Assembly (NCBI GenBank): GCA_033032865.1
Contig: JAWHQI010000005.1
Span: forward strand, 11,866,001-11,930,000
Origin: Dactylorhiza incarnata
Lineage: Eukaryota > Streptophyta > Magnoliopsida > Asparagales > Orchidaceae
DNA: 64,000 bases
Reading direction: 5' to 3'
Below the pieces are notes generated by a model, which was given only the letters and a program-made list of their open reading frames with translations, was not told the DNA's origin and made no database searches. The translations under genes and the position numbers were made by a program. This document shows, piece by piece, positions 22,021-33,970 of the stretch; the stretch's first letter is position 1, and each line of letters begins with the position of its first letter.

Positions 22021-23122
22021 TGTTGGAACATGGTCTTCCGCATCTCCTAGGTTTGAGAATAACAAATCTTATGTGTATTTGATCTTGTGTGTTTAAGTGT
22101 GCAGGAAAACAAGTCCACATGACTTAAGGATAACATACGAATGTTGCACCAAAATTTGAAGCCAAAATTCCAATATGCCCGCTAGCACCGGCGCGGACTT
22201 GAGAAAATCTCGGAAATAATTTTAGAAGGTGCTAGCGCCAAGCGATAGTAGCAAACGCAGGCGGTAGCAGCTAGCGCAGGCGGTATCTACTAGCGCTGGC
22301 GGTAGCGCGGAGCACAAGAGGAATGGCGAAATTATTTCCCCGGATTAAAGATTCTCGTGCACAAAATATTACTTAATATGGGATAGCGCCGGCGGTAGCA
22401 CTAGCGCAGGCGCTAGTGCTGAGGCTATAAAAAGGACCCATTGGCTCCGTCTTCCTTACACTTCCATAACCCTAAATTCCAGAGCTTCGTGCCACAGCAT
22501 ATAGAGGAAGGTTCAGAGAGATACTCCCACCAAAAGCTTAGAGAGAATTTCTGAAGGAGGACTTCTTCACGCTTCATCCGACCGGCAACCGCTTCAACAA
22601 CGCTTATACTACAGCGGTCCAACGTCTCCAACTTCAGAAGTTCTTAGAGGGAGTTTTTATTATTGATGTTTTTATATTCACATCTTTATTCTTGTAATCG
22701 TTAATAAATTCGCCTCGTGTTGGCGACTAGGTCTGGGTAAATTCGTCTCGTGTTGGCGACTAGGTCTCGGGTGTAGGTCTAGGGAGTGCTCGAGGCCATA
22801 TCCGAGGAAGGGTTGGCTAGAGCGGCTTGAGGCCGTATCTGGGGAAGGATCGGCTAAAGCCAACCGGTTCGTGGGGATACGAGTCGATATAGAAAACAAA
22901 AAGAGTCTTTCTATTAGCTTTGAATTCTAGCTTCGATAAGAGATCAAGTTTTGTAATCATGCTTCTCAAGTTAATAAAATCATGTCTTTACTTTTACTTC
23001 ACTTGATTTTTCTTGATCTTCTCTACTTTAATAATCAAAGCTTTTTCAAAGTTATTCAAAATATATTATAAGTTTTTAAAACCCTTATTCACCCCCCTCT
23101 AAGGGCTCCTACCGATCCAACA
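22021..23122 (+). repeat. C1 3' LTR
   Basis: About 1102 bp, TGTTGGAACATGG to GATCCAACA. It is shorter than the 5' LTR, partly by loss of palindrome units near 22185 and of one U5 segment near 22735. The poly-C tract is 6 C. TATA at 22426-22433. Confidence 0.93.
22426..22433 (+). promoter_or_regulatory. TATA box of C1 3' LTR
   Basis: TATAAAAA after the palindrome cluster, as in the other C LTRs. Confidence 0.7.
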
Positions 23123-23610
23123 ACATATTCCTTCTGCAAGCCACGGATGATGTGCCTCTTCAGCTTCGCCTCAGAAATTGGCTCATCAGGATCCAGAGCT
23201 GAAATCTCGGCACACAAGTTCTTCATCTTCAAGAAGAATGTAAAGATAGAAAGATCTCCTTGAGCCGATCTAGCTAGCTCATTCTCAAGAAACTGTAGCC
23301 TCGCTACATTCTTCTTGATAAACAACCCATTCATGGCTCTCCAGATCTCTGCAGCTGATCCACACCCCAAGATGTGATCAAACAGGTCAGGTGATATTGC
23401 GCTCTTCAGAGCGAACTCTGCTTTGGCATTGATCCGCCTCCAGTTCCTCGCCTCATGACCATTGTCCCCAATCAGGATAACTTCCTCCGTGCTCTCTCCT
23501 CCAATCACCTCCCAGAGTTCCTCACCCAGAAGATAACTTTGCATACACAACATCCACTTCTTAAAGTTAGTCGAAGTAAGCATCTCAATTCCAAGACCCC
23601 TTGCTTCCAT
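23123..23610 (-). pseudogene. gag: B gag N-terminus
   Basis: ATG at 23610, 77 bp inside from the PBS. MEARGLGIEMLTSTNFKKWM is the usual copia gag opening (L.G.NF..W), followed by the UBN2 domain with IWRAMNGLFIKKNVARLQFLE and MKNLCAEISALDPDEPISE. It is open to the C1 insertion, where GLQKEYV continues at 15487 in the same frame (offset 7640, after removing one TSD copy). No stop is seen in this part. Confidence 0.88.
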
Positions 23611-23686
23611 GGCTCGTCCACTGGTTCCTTCTTCACAAAGGCGATGACAACTTTTAGTTATTCACTGCTCTATCCACTCCAACCTC

Positions 23687-23698
23687 GCTTTGATACCA
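23687..23698 (-). other. B primer-binding site
   Basis: Minus-strand TGGTATCAAAGC abuts the LTR end at 23699; a tRNA-Met type variant common in copia elements. Confidence 0.88.
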
Positions 23699-24838
23699 TG
23701 TTAAATTTTCAGTAGATCTAGGAGTGAGCAGGAATTGTATAACTAAAAGTTCAAGCCAATCAACCAGAAGCACATGAAACAAACACAATCTTTATTGATC
23801 AAGCAAAGTTCTTCATTACAGGGCGAGGTATACATGGCGAGACATGATTTCGCCAGTACACAAAAATAGAAGAGAAAAGCAGCTGAAAGGAAAACCAGCG
23901 GTCTGCCAACTGACACCGCTCGACCTGACAGTCCGCCCGGCTAGAAAACAAGACCGCCCGAACTTCCTGCCTGCGCCTTGAACAACACCAACTGAGAACC
24001 TCGCGAACTCCCAAACTCCACTGATCCTCCCGAACTCCAGCAACCTGCACTGCAAGCCACGAGACCGCCCGAACACCTTCAGAAGAGGAGGTGACCGCCA
24101 CTACCCGCACAATCCGCAGAAGCTGCACAATACAAGTTCGATCAGCTAACCGGCCGGTTACAAAAAAATAGACCGCAAGAACAGGACGCGAGCTCAGCTT
24201 ACACTTGGTGCGATAATTTTGCTTCTACAGTGACTCATATTTATAGGCGGGCGACCTGATCCAGTCACCGCCCTATGAGATAGAGTCACCGCCACTTGAC
24301 CGCGCGACCAGACCGGTCAACCCGCGCAACCAGCAAAAGATCCTCCTGCTTAGTGAGCTCGCCGACTTCAACAGAAGCCGCGAGATCATGACAACTCGCC
24401 CGGTCATGTCGCTCACCACCTGTGTTCCCCACTCGACCTCCTCCAGAGACCGCAAACACACCAGACCGACTAGGGCACAGCCCGCCAAGTCGATCAAACA
24501 CCTGTGACCGCATATACCAGTTGATCGCCGAAAGACCAGCCATGCGAACACAAACCGGAGACCGCGCGACTAAGAAGACTTTAGTCCACGCACACCACAA
24601 AGAACCCGGACAGCCTCCAGACCGGGCTGCCCGCACCACGTGGTCACACGACCAGACTGCGCAGCCACACCTCGACACCCTTGGACAGAAGAATGGCAGT
24701 CACGCCGAGAAGCCTGCGGCTAGACCAGAGAGGTCAGACCGCCAGAGGAGGCCGCAAGACTGAGCAGTCAGACCAGACCGCGCGGTCTCCCCCCCCAGAC
24801 CGCCAACTTCACAAACTTCCACTTCAACATTTTCAACA
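23699..24838 (-). repeat. B 5' LTR
   Basis: About 1140 bp, minus strand TGTTGAAAATG to TTTAACA. Rich in GACCG/CGGTC words. The TATA-like box reads TATAAATA on the minus strand at about 24239-24246. Confidence 0.92.
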
Positions 24839-24843
24839 AATGT

Positions 24844-25069
24844 AACATCTCACTTGTACAAGTAATATAACATGGGTCTGGCTAGGACCCCACTACATAT
24901 TACACACGCATGTTAAATGCTATATGAGGTACAAAAGAAAACTACTCTGAGAATGTAAGTGCTAGCGGAAGATTTAACAATAAAACCAAATATGAATGGC
25001 CATACCACTACATGAATGTTTACAAATGTGCTAGCCTTATGGACTTACATCACTTCAAGTATAAAGTAT
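24844..25069. other. Unassigned sequence between B and T
   Basis: Right flank of the B insertion, so it should continue G1, but no gag match is seen. It begins tgtaacatctcac, which resembles an LTR start; no second copy is available to test this. Confidence 0.35.
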
Positions 25070-25744
25070 TGTTGGAATCGGGATTCGGCCCAACGAGGAG
25101 TTCAGACCCCAAAGATGGGTGCAACTCACGCTTACTGATCCCCTGGAGCAACTTGACCGAAGACTTAGAACTGAGACCCTTGGCGATAGTGTGGAGGTCC
25201 CACCACACACCCGGAAGATCGTAGAGCGCTTCCCCTCCCAAGCCAAGAACTGAAGTCGGGCACCTTGGAGAGCTCTGAGAATGCTAACCAAAGATGACCT
25301 AAGGAGAGAGAAGCCCAAGAAGGACTCTCTCCAAAGGTGCCCTTAGGGTCTTATTTATAGTTTTCCTGAACTGGTCTGCTGATAGCGGGGTTCCGCCTTT
25401 TGGTTTTACTAAACGCACCCCAATTAAGCCTGCTAACAACCAAACTCCGTTGTTCCAAAGGGCTACTGACAGCACACCAAGGGCAGAAGGGTAATTTCAC
25501 CTCCTTGACCCTTGGGTAAATGGCATGCGTGAGCGCCACTCCTAGCAGTTCTCGCGTGTCTCCTCGCGAGTACTGCTCGTGAACCCTCCTTAGGCGAGCG
25601 GTCGGTGAAGGCCCTGCTCGCCTTCCTTCTGATGACGACCCCCGGGCCATGTCTCGCATTCTACCCTGCGGGATCACCTTGGCTCGCCTGGCCTGAATCT
25701 CGTGAGAGCGCATTGGCGAGATGACCACTTCAGCCTAAACCACA
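25070..25744 (-). repeat. T putative 3' LTR
   Basis: Plus-strand TG at 25070 (tgttggaatcggg) to CA near 25744. A minus-strand TATA box at 25350-25361 lies about 280 bp before the proposed LTR end. A purine-rich stretch (minus strand GCCTGGGGGAATAAGG) sits just right of the proposed start and could be the PPT. No second copy is in the window, so the limits are tentative. Confidence 0.45.
25350..25361 (-). promoter_or_regulatory. TATA box in T putative LTR
   Basis: Minus-strand ACTATAAATAAG within the putative LTR, oriented towards the LTR end at 25070. Confidence 0.5.
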
Positions 25745-25899
25745 TCTTTGAGCCTTATTCCCCCAGGCGAACACGGGGTTGTACACAATCCCCGCTCTTT
25801 GTGAGGTTACTCTAAGCTCGCAAAGAATCATCCAACCTCGGGTGATGGTCGGCGACTGCTGATCTATCAGGAATCATTCTGTGGGTCCCACCACATAGC

Positions 25900-25907
25900 T
25901 ATAAATA
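25900..25907 (+). promoter_or_regulatory. TATA box of T accessory gene 1
   Basis: TATAAATA, 73 bp before the ATG at 25981, on the strand opposite to T pol. The spacing suits a short 5' leader. Confidence 0.6.
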
Positions 25908-26320
25908 CCACCCAAGTCGGGGTGACGCGCAACATTCTTCTATATTCCTCCTTTTCCAACTCCTACTCAGCTGCCGGAAAATGCCCCTAACCGAAGAACT
26001 CCAAGCACGCCTGAGGGCGTCCAAGGAGGGCGAGCTCTCCACCATGGCCAACACTGCCTCTTGGATGACCCGCAAGAGCACCCCTCCACCGCCCATGACG
26101 AAAAAGGCGAAGCCAGTCTGCCTACCCCCCGGGGGGGGACAAGACTGTACTACTGGACTCCTCTCCTGATAACAGGCTCACCGAAGAGGTAAGAGCTACT
26201 CTTCTCTCTTAACTATTCATTTGACTTCTCTAAGCCTCGCCTAACTGCAGGACCCTCCCCCTATCGACAAGGGTGCGGCGAAGACTTAACAGGGTCTCCC
26301 CCCGATCCTCAGGCGAAGAC

Positions 26321-27471
26321 TGTTGGAACACGGTCTTCCGCATCTCCTAGGTTTGAGAATAACAAATCCTATGTGTGTATTTAATCTTGTGTGATCTAAG
26401 TGTGCAGGATAACAGGTCAAAATGACTCAAGGTTTACATATGGTGGTTGCCCCCGAAATTGAGCCATCAACTCCAAACTGATCACTAGCGCAGGCGATAG
26501 TGGATAGCGCCGACGTTAGCTCGTTGCACAGAAGGCTTGCTGGAATTGTTGCCTCGGATTGAAGATCTTGCCGCGCAAAGAGCTTCTTAACTTGGGATAG
26601 CGCCTGCGGTAGTGGATAGCGTCGGCGGTAGCATGACTCACTTAAGGCATAGAGCAAGAGGTTGCCGCGGATGGGAGATTCTGCCGCGCAAAACGTTTCC
26701 TAATCCGGGCTAGCGCCGGCGGTAGCGCTAGCGCCGGCGGTAGCACGTGGGCTATAAAAAGGACCCAAGTCCTCTCGTTTCACACAACACATCAGAGAGA
26801 GATATTGAGTGCCAGAATTCCAGAGGCTAGCTTGGCCGAAAGTTGATGTGCTATCGAAGCTCTGCAAAACTTCTGAAGGAGAATCCCGTCACGCCGGATC
26901 AGATCGAAGTCCGCTTCTACAACGCTTATTCAATGGCGGATCTTCGTCTCCAACTTCAGAAGTCCATCTTGAGGGAGTTCTTATTTCTTTATTGTTATTT
27001 CATATTCCTCTTTGTAAACGATTAGTGAAATCGCCTCGTGTTGGCGGCTAGGTCTGGGTAGGACTTAGGGGGAAAATCGCCTCGTGTTGGCGACTAGATC
27101 TAGGCTAGGTCTAGGGGGGCTCAAGGCCACATCCGGGGAGGGATTGGCTAGAGCGGCTTGAGGCCGAATCCGGGGAGGATAAGGCTAGGGCCACCGGTTC
27201 GTGGGGAAGCGAGTCGGGATAGAAAACCAAAAGAGTTCTTTTCGATTTTAGCTTTGATTTCTAGCTTTCATAAGAGATCATATTTTGTAATCATGTTTCT
27301 CAAGTTAATAAAATCATGTCTCTATTTTTACTTTATTTGATCAGTCTTGATCTTCTTCATTATCATATTCAAAGCTTTTTCTAAAATATTCAAAATATTT
27401 ATAAAATCTTTAAAACCCTTATTCACCCCCCCCCCCCCCCCCCCCCTCTAAGGGCGCCTACCGATCCAACA
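26321..27471 (+). mobile_element. Solo LTR of family C
   Basis: 1151 bp, TGTTGGAACACGG to GATCCAACA, flanked by AAGAC at 26316-26320 and 27472-27476. It matches the C1 LTRs, with the GCTAGCGCCGGCGGTAGC palindromes before the TATA at 26753. The poly-C tract is 21 C. With no internal sequence and a perfect TSD, it is the product of recombination between two LTRs. It lies in exon 2 of T accessory gene 1. Confidence 0.93.
26753..26760 (+). promoter_or_regulatory. TATA box of C solo LTR
   Basis: TATAAAAA as in the C1 LTRs. Confidence 0.65.
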
Positions 27472-27554
27472 AAGACTGACCTCGCTAATGGGAGAGCTGC
27501 TGGTAAGTTTCCCACTCTTACTTGCCAAACTTAATATCTTGAATGACAGCCCTC

Positions 27555-29164
27555 TGATGGCGCAAATCTTAGCACACCGCTATAGGCGGTAGTAAGACTG
27601 CGGCACGAAACATCAATGTACCGATCGTTCAAGTAATATAAAACGAGGAGTAATCCCTAAGTATCGAATCTCTCAAGGAACACAGTAAGGTGGAGTTAAC
27701 GTTCGAGGAAGGACGTGAGATCGAAGTCCAGCGATAGGTGGAGTGCGGACGAAAGGGATTTGGTTTGTGAATAATAAAATAAAATATCACAACTACTCCT
27801 ATGCAATGTCGCTATGCAAATCTTCGCTCGGCGGGATGGAAGACTACGTAGGCCTTGAGCGCACTACTTCGTTGGGTGGATGGACGAGTAGGCTAGCGGA
27901 ATCGAACTATGCAGGCCTTGAGCGCGCTGCTTCGTTAGGCGGGATGGATTACAAGGGCCGCGATGCCATGCTTCGGTAGGCGGATGGATGAGTAGGCTAA
28001 CGGAATGAGGGTTGCAAGCACGTCTTCGACAAGTACGCCACTAGCAATTGCTAGTGCGGCACCGAACGTGACGGCGGGATGGAGGATGGATGGTGGCGCA
28101 CCTCGTACACATATGAACAAAATATAACTTCACATAGACATGAAATTAAGATTACAAGCACGATTCATAGTGTTCATCATCAATACATGAGAGATCTAGC
28201 TACAAACACATCAATAAGAGAAGAACAAGGCAAGAAATTGACCGAATCCGAAGGCTCGTTGGAGATTCACGGTTGGAATCGCCGGGTTGTCAATCCGCGT
28301 CCAAGCTCGGTCCGCAACTACGTCCGGGGTAGAGAGAGCTGTCACTACTCTCCAATGAGCCCATCTTCTTCGTGTCACGATCCGGTAGAGGTTGCAAACT
28401 TCCTCTTGCTTGATGGCGATGGTGGCTAGATCTTCCTTTCAAGCGCTAGGATGAAGGAGGTGGCCGAGAGGAAGCTCCGGCTCAAGATTGGCGTGAAGAA
28501 AAAGCCCAGAGCAACTCCAGATGGTGTGCGGCGATGGAGGGGCGAAATCGGGGCTCTGGAGCGAGAAAACGGCGGACTGGAATCAACTCCCCAACCTAAT
28601 TCACGAGCAGGTCTTTAAATAGGCGCTGGAATAAACAGTGCGCACGATCGGTGGCGCACGACCAGTGGTCATGTGCACTAGAATCCAGTGATTGTGCGCC
28701 TGCCTGGGCGGAGCCTGCAATGTAAGAAAATTATAAAATAAAATGTTCGCACGACCAGTGGCGCTCGACCAGCGGTCATGCGCATTATCGTAAGTGGTCG
28801 TGCGCATTGGTCGAGACAGAACTCATAAAATGGGGGTTAAGTGCGCATGATCAGTGGCGCACGACCAGTGGTCGTGCGCAATAGAACCAGTGATCGTGCG
28901 CAGTGTTCCTGTACAGAATTGTACCGGGAACACCTGCACGACTCCTGTTCCAGCATACAACACCAATCTAGCCACTGAAGGTGGCACTTAACAATGCATG
29001 AAAACTAATAACGAAGATAAACAAGAAATAACACCAAAACGGGCCTAGAAGTGCACATAGCATGGAATAACAAATATGAGCGAAAACATGCCTAAAATGT
29101 AGTGCATAGACTAGAAAATCGGCCCAGATGAGTCCATATATGTGTATTTAATTGGGACTCATCA
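27555..29164 (-). repeat. D array LTR 1 (3' LTR of unit 1)
   Basis: 1610 bp; minus strand TGATGAGTCC to GCGCCATCA. U3 carries the GCGCACGACCAnTGGTCGTGCGC palindrome cluster (about 28640-28910). TATA-like box at 28614-28621. The left part (27830-27980) has a repeated 60-bp unit seen from the other strand (gggatgg...cttgagcgc). Confidence 0.93.
28614..28621 (-). promoter_or_regulatory. TATA-like box of D LTR 1
   Basis: Minus-strand TATTTAAA, between the palindrome cluster and the leader; also in LTR 2 (33420-33427) and D+ but missing in LTR 3. Confidence 0.65.
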
Positions 29165-30909
29165 CACCCCCAGACTTACCTGTTTGCGCGTCCCGAGCAA
29201 ACAAATTCTAAGCGAACGGGGAAAGAAAAGTAGATGGCTTAAAATTAAAATACAGAGTACCATGCGAAGTCGCATGCTCACGTGTATGAGAAAAATAGTA
29301 GAGAAGATTTCTGATTATATAAACAGTTTATATATTTCTAAAAGAGTAAAAGCATATTACAACTACTCAAAATGGTGAACAACGGTGAATCATTTGGTCA
29401 TGCATATGGAGAAAGTAAACTAAGCGCTGAGACGAGCATTGCTCAAGATCGGGATGCGGGACAAACTCCACTGAAATCCATCAGTGTCAGTGACCATAAG
29501 CTTGCCCGGTCACATTCTCCCCACGACACTAGATTGGTTCAAGGCATGAGTCAGTAGGACTTTCAGGTTTTAATTGAGGCTTGGGTTACGGTGAGGTAAA
29601 CAATGATAAACAAAATGGCTTATAACACATAACCCAAATGAGCTTTAAAAGTAACTACCCGCGCACCAAAATCGAATGCAAATGCACCACACCCCCAGAC
29701 TTGGACTTTTGCAACATAGGTGTGTGCACCGCCTACTCCCAATACATAATTTTTTCTACATGATTTTTCAATAAAACTCATTTTTCTTTTTCTCTTTTCC
29801 TTTTCATTTTTTTTCTTTCTATCTTCTTTTTCTTGTCTTTTTTCTTTCAGCAAAATTTTCAAATGAGCATATCCACATATTCACATAATAAACACCACAA
29901 TCAACACCCCCCACAATGTAAATAAAATTACAACTAAAGCTCAGATTTGGGTGTGCGACTAGGTTAGGCTTTTAGGCTTTGGTGAGATATATGTGGAGCT
30001 GAATCAAGAAAAAGGTAGGCACAAAGGGGCTAGCAAGGGTAGACGGAAGGCGTGAAATAAAGGTTTAACCGGGCCAAAATAATGGCCTACGTCATTCTCA
30101 CGCACTAGAACTATCCTATGCCAATGCTTCAAGAATCGCTTGGGGCAAGTTCTAGCCACCGAGAAAGATTCTCCTTTCTCCCGACTCAAGCAATACGAGT
30201 CTAGCGATCGTTTACACACATCCCTATGCTACAATTTTATTCCACCGGATTCACCATATGAGTAGAGTAAACAACATTTACACTAATAGAAAAAAATATA
30301 AAACCATAAGTATAAAGAGAAGTCTAATCTATACAAATTTCTATGCAACCGAGCACTCGACTAGGAGCACTATGGGAGTCAACATTTTACTCTGCTACAT
30401 AGTCCTAAGCCATCACCTAGACTTTCCCACATAAGCAGAAGAATTAAATTCACTACAGAGCACGCATATAGACGAGTACGCGCTCAAGTGGGTGCTGTGG
30501 TGTGCAATGAAAATGAACAACAATTTCCAATAAGCTAAAATAAAAGTACTTCTAGCATGCTATGCAAGAGTGCACGTGAGTGGGTACAAAAACTGCTCTC
30601 CCTCAGACTAAAACTAAACAATCCACAAAATATATGACATGAAAATCAGAAAAGGCTAGGGAAAGAGAGTACCCGGTGCTCAGAAATGAGCACACCAGAA
30701 GATTGGCGTGTAAGCTAAAATGAGCCGCAGCATCCGCCATCCAGAAAAGATACCTGCATGGGTCAGCTCCGCAAAAACAAAAGAAGAAGATAAACTAAAA
30801 TAAACTACAGCTAACTAAGCAGGATTGAATAAAATGAAATGCATGAGAAAGTAAGATAACTACTGAGGTTATTGTCATCCCAGCACGACTTATTAAAAAA
30901 CTAAAGGTT
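29165..30909 (-). other. D unit 1 non-coding 3' internal region
   Basis: No coding sequence. The PPT abuts LTR 1 (minus strand AAGTCTGGGGGTG, 29165-29177); a second copy lies at about 29690-29700 and a third, degenerate one near 30600. A T/A-rich low-complexity stretch is at 29745-29850. Confidence 0.75.
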
Positions 30910-32148
30910 CTAGCTAATGGGCGTATGGAAAGAGAAGTGGACAGGTAACTGGCCTAATATCCGTGTCGGTAGCGGGTACCGATACGGTGATAGAACAGTC
31001 ACTCCCCTACCTAAACAAAAATACCTGCTCTTCACAGGTAGGGGAAGCAGAAAGTAAGAAATGGAGGAGGAGTCCTCCTCATTATTCTCACCAAAAACAT
31101 CCTTGCCTAGCAAGGTGTCGTCAACAGGGAGGTGGCGGGAGGAAAAGGCAATGAGTGGAGCTTCCTCTACGGAGGGGGAATCAACCTCCTCACATAAGAG
31201 GATGCTCTCATCATTAACTTGGGCAATATGCACCAAATCCTCCTGGGGTACCTGTGAAGACTCAACCTGCACAGGCTCGGATGAAGAGGGGGGATCGAGA
31301 AATAAACAAGACGAAGAACATAAATAATCAAAAATTGGGGGAGTGGTCCCGGTCTCACTCCCATCAGGTTGGGGAAGTAAAATAATGTTTGCATTGTCAT
31401 CAATGCTACAAGATTCGGCGGGATCAACAGTGGCCAAGCTAGAGATTTGGACTTCCTCCACCGGTGCTGAGGAAAACTCCTCTTCACCTGGAAGGTTGTC
31501 CTCCTCCATAGGAACAAGCATGACACTAAAGTCACCAGCCTCCTCTTGCGACACATCATCAACAATGTCGTCAGAGATGAGTGTAGTATGCACAACAGGG
31601 AGAGGAATAGTGCTCGGATAAAAGTCGAGCAACTATTCCTCGCAAAGAATCGAATCCACTAGGGGTGGTGGATGCACTGGGAGAATAGGCTCAGCAATGT
31701 CGGTGCCCAGATCAGCCACACATCTGGTGACTGTGTCAACGCCATACCCTTCAAGATGTGAAAGTGGTAAAGACACAAAACCGGATGTTGAAGGTGTGCC
31801 GCCAGAGTTAGGATTCGGGACGATCCGGATATCCGGCTCGTCATCCTCATCCAATTGGCGACGAAAAGCAGCACAATCCTTCAGGGCATGATCTGTGCTC
31901 CGACAAAACTGGCACTGCCTAGCGGGCTTCTTTGGCACAGCGGGTGCTGAAGCCGAAAAGAAGTAAGACGGTAAAGGCTCAGCAGAGTAGCCCTAAGACT
32001 TACGCACACCATATGGAGTATTAGACGAAGTCGATGCACTATATGCTGGGCGAGAAGAATTATGCCCACCATTCTCCGTAGGGCATTCATCACTAGAGTG
32101 GGAGGTAGCTCCACACCAACGGCAACGGATATTAAGATGTGCCCACAT
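30910..32148 (-). pseudogene. D unit 1 two-knuckle protein gene (two nonsense mutations)
   Basis: The reading starts at ATG 32148, the first in frame and shared by all D copies; it encodes about 413 codons. Residues 9-22 form CRWCGATSHSSDEC and residues about 77-90 form CQFCRSTDHALKDC, both CX2CX4HX4C, the zinc knuckle of retroelement nucleocapsids. The rest is acidic (EDDEPDIRIVPNP, PMEEDNLPGEEEF) and ends LGQLPVHFSFHTPIS. Stops: TAG after YGVRKS near 31993 and TAG after SILCEE near 31633. There is no capsid domain before the knuckles and no protease or RT after them. I do not recognise the family. A nucleic-acid-binding, Gag-derived role is an inference from the knuckles. Confidence 0.75.
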
Positions 32149-32337
32149 AGTGCGAAGATAAAACGATTCAAATAGAAAAACACTTTTGTGCGAAATACCA
32201 CACCTAACAAAAATTACTAAAGCAACTAATTAAAACAGGAAAATGGAATAAAAAGAAATAAAACAAAGAAATGCAATTATAGATGGAAGGGCTTCTCTCT
32301 CAGGTTTTCCCTCTCCAGAAAACACACACGACTGTGT

Positions 32338-32355
32338 TCCCCGGCAACGGCGCCA
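32338..32355 (-). other. D unit 1 primer-binding site
   Basis: Minus-strand TGGCGCCGTTGCCGGGGA, six bases inside LTR 2. This PBS type is common in Athila-like gypsy elements and, I believe, matches tRNA-Asp. Confidence 0.88.
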
Positions 32356-32361
32356 AAAACT

Positions 32362-33970
32362 TGATGGCGCAAATCTCGCACACCGCTATAGGCGGTAGCT
32401 AGACTGCGGCACGAAACGGCAGTGTACCGATCGTTCAAGTAATATAAAACAAGGAGTAATCCCCAAGTATCGAATCTCTTAAGGAACACAGTAAGGTGGA
32501 GTTAACGTTCGAGGAAGGACTTGAGATCGAAGTCCAGCGATAGGTGGAGTGCGGACGAAAGGGATTTGGTTTGTGAGTAATAAAATAAAATATTACAACT
32601 ACTCCTATGCAATGCCGCTATGCAAAGCTTCGCTCGGCGGGATGGAAGACTACGTAGGCCTTGAGCGCACTACTTCGTTGGGTGGATGGACGAGTAGGCT
32701 AGCGGAATCGAACTATGCAGGCCTTGAGCGCGCTGCTTCGTTAGGCGGGATGGATTACACGGGCCGCGATGCCACGCTTCGGTAGGAGGATGGATGAGTA
32801 GGCTAACGGAATGAGGGTCGCAAGCACCTCTTCGACAAGCACGCCACTAGCAATTGCTAGTGCAGCACCGAACGTGATGGCGGGATGGAGGATGGATGGT
32901 GGCGCACCTCGTACACATATGAACAAAATATAACTTCACATAGACATGAAATTAAGATTACAAGCACGATTCATAGTGTTCATCATCAATACATGAGAGA
33001 TCTAGCTACAAACACATCAATAAGAGAAGAACAAGGCAAGAAATCGACCGAATCCGAAGGCTCGTTGGAGATTCACGGTTGGAATCGCCGAGTTGTCAAT
33101 CTGCGTCCAAGCTCGGTTCACAACTACGTCCGGGGTAGAGAGAGCTGTCACTACTCTCCAATGAGCCCGTCTTCTTCGTGTCACGATCCGGTAGAGGTTG
33201 CAAACTTCCTCTTGCTTGATGGCGATGGCGGCTAGATCTTCCTTTAAAGCGCTAGGATGAAGGAGGAGGACGAGAGGAATCTCCGGCTCAAGATTGGCGT
33301 GAAGAACAAGCCCGGAGCAACTCCAGATGGTGGGCGGCGATGGAGGGGCGAAATCGGGGCTCTGGAGCGAGAAAACAGCGGACTGGAATCAACTCCCCGA
33401 CCTAATTCGCGAGCAGGTCTTTAAATAGGCGCTGGAATAAACAGTGCGCACGATCGGTGGCGCACGACCAGTGGTCGTGCGCACTAGAATCCTGAGATTG
33501 TGCGCCTGCCTGGGCGGAGCCTGCAATGTAAGAAAATTATAAAATAAAATGTTCGCACGACCAGTGGCGCACGACCAGCGGTCATGCGCATTATCGTAAG
33601 TGGTCGTGCGCATTGGTCGAGACAGAACTCATAAAATGGGGGTTAAGTGCGCACGATCAGTGGCGCACGACCAGTGGTCGTGCGCAATAGAACCAGTGAT
33701 CATGCGCAGTGTTCCTGTACAGAATTGTACCGGGAACACCTGCACGACTCCTGTTCCAGTATACAACACCAATCTAGCTACTGAAGGTGGCACTTAACAA
33801 TGCATGAAAACTAATAACGAAGATAAACAAGAAATTACACCAAAACGGGCCTAGAAGTGCACATAGCATGGAATAACAAATATGAGCGAAAACATGCCTA
33901 AAATGTAGTGCATAGACTAGAAAATCGGCCCAGATAAGTCCATATATGTGTATATAATTAGGACTCATCA
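32362..33970 (-). repeat. D array LTR 2 (shared middle LTR)
   Basis: 1609 bp, serving as 5' LTR of unit 1 and 3' LTR of unit 2. Nearly identical to LTR 1. TATA-like box at 33420-33427, palindromes at 33440-33720. Confidence 0.93.
33420..33427 (-). promoter_or_regulatory. TATA-like box of D LTR 2
   Basis: Minus-strand TATTTAAA, equivalent to 28614-28621. Confidence 0.65.

Larger units (their letters stand above)
15488..23122 (+). mobile_element. C1: non-autonomous, gag-only copia (Sirevirus-like) element
   Basis: LTRs at 15488-16635 and 22021-23122, TSD ACATA at 15483-15487 and 23123-23127. PBS, gag and PPT are all + strand. The 5.4 kb interior holds only a shortened gag (16685-18147); no protease, integrase, RT or RNase H motif is visible in the remaining 3.9 kb. 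The LTR matches the solo LTR at 26321-27471. Mobilisation in trans by a related element is the likely explanation. Confidence 0.93.
10703..24838 (-). mobile_element. B: copia retrotransposon, decayed, split by nested C1
   Basis: Two LTRs (10703-11905 and 23699-24838) in direct repeat, flanked by the TSD AATGT at 10698-10702 and 24839-24843. PBS next to the right LTR and PPT next to the left LTR show - strand orientation. Gag, protease, integrase, RT and RNase H follow in copia order from right to left. C1 (15488-23122) sits inside gag; its removal, with one copy of ACATA, rejoins the gag frame exactly. Several stops and at least three frameshifts make it inactive. B is inserted in G1 gag, so the order of events here is G1, then B, then C1. 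Confidence 0.93.

Noticed and set aside
28079..28429. 116-codon + strand frame found in all three D array LTRs
   Set aside because: It lies antisense within LTR sequence, and the LTRs are near-identical by descent, so its conservation says nothing; D+ does not support it.
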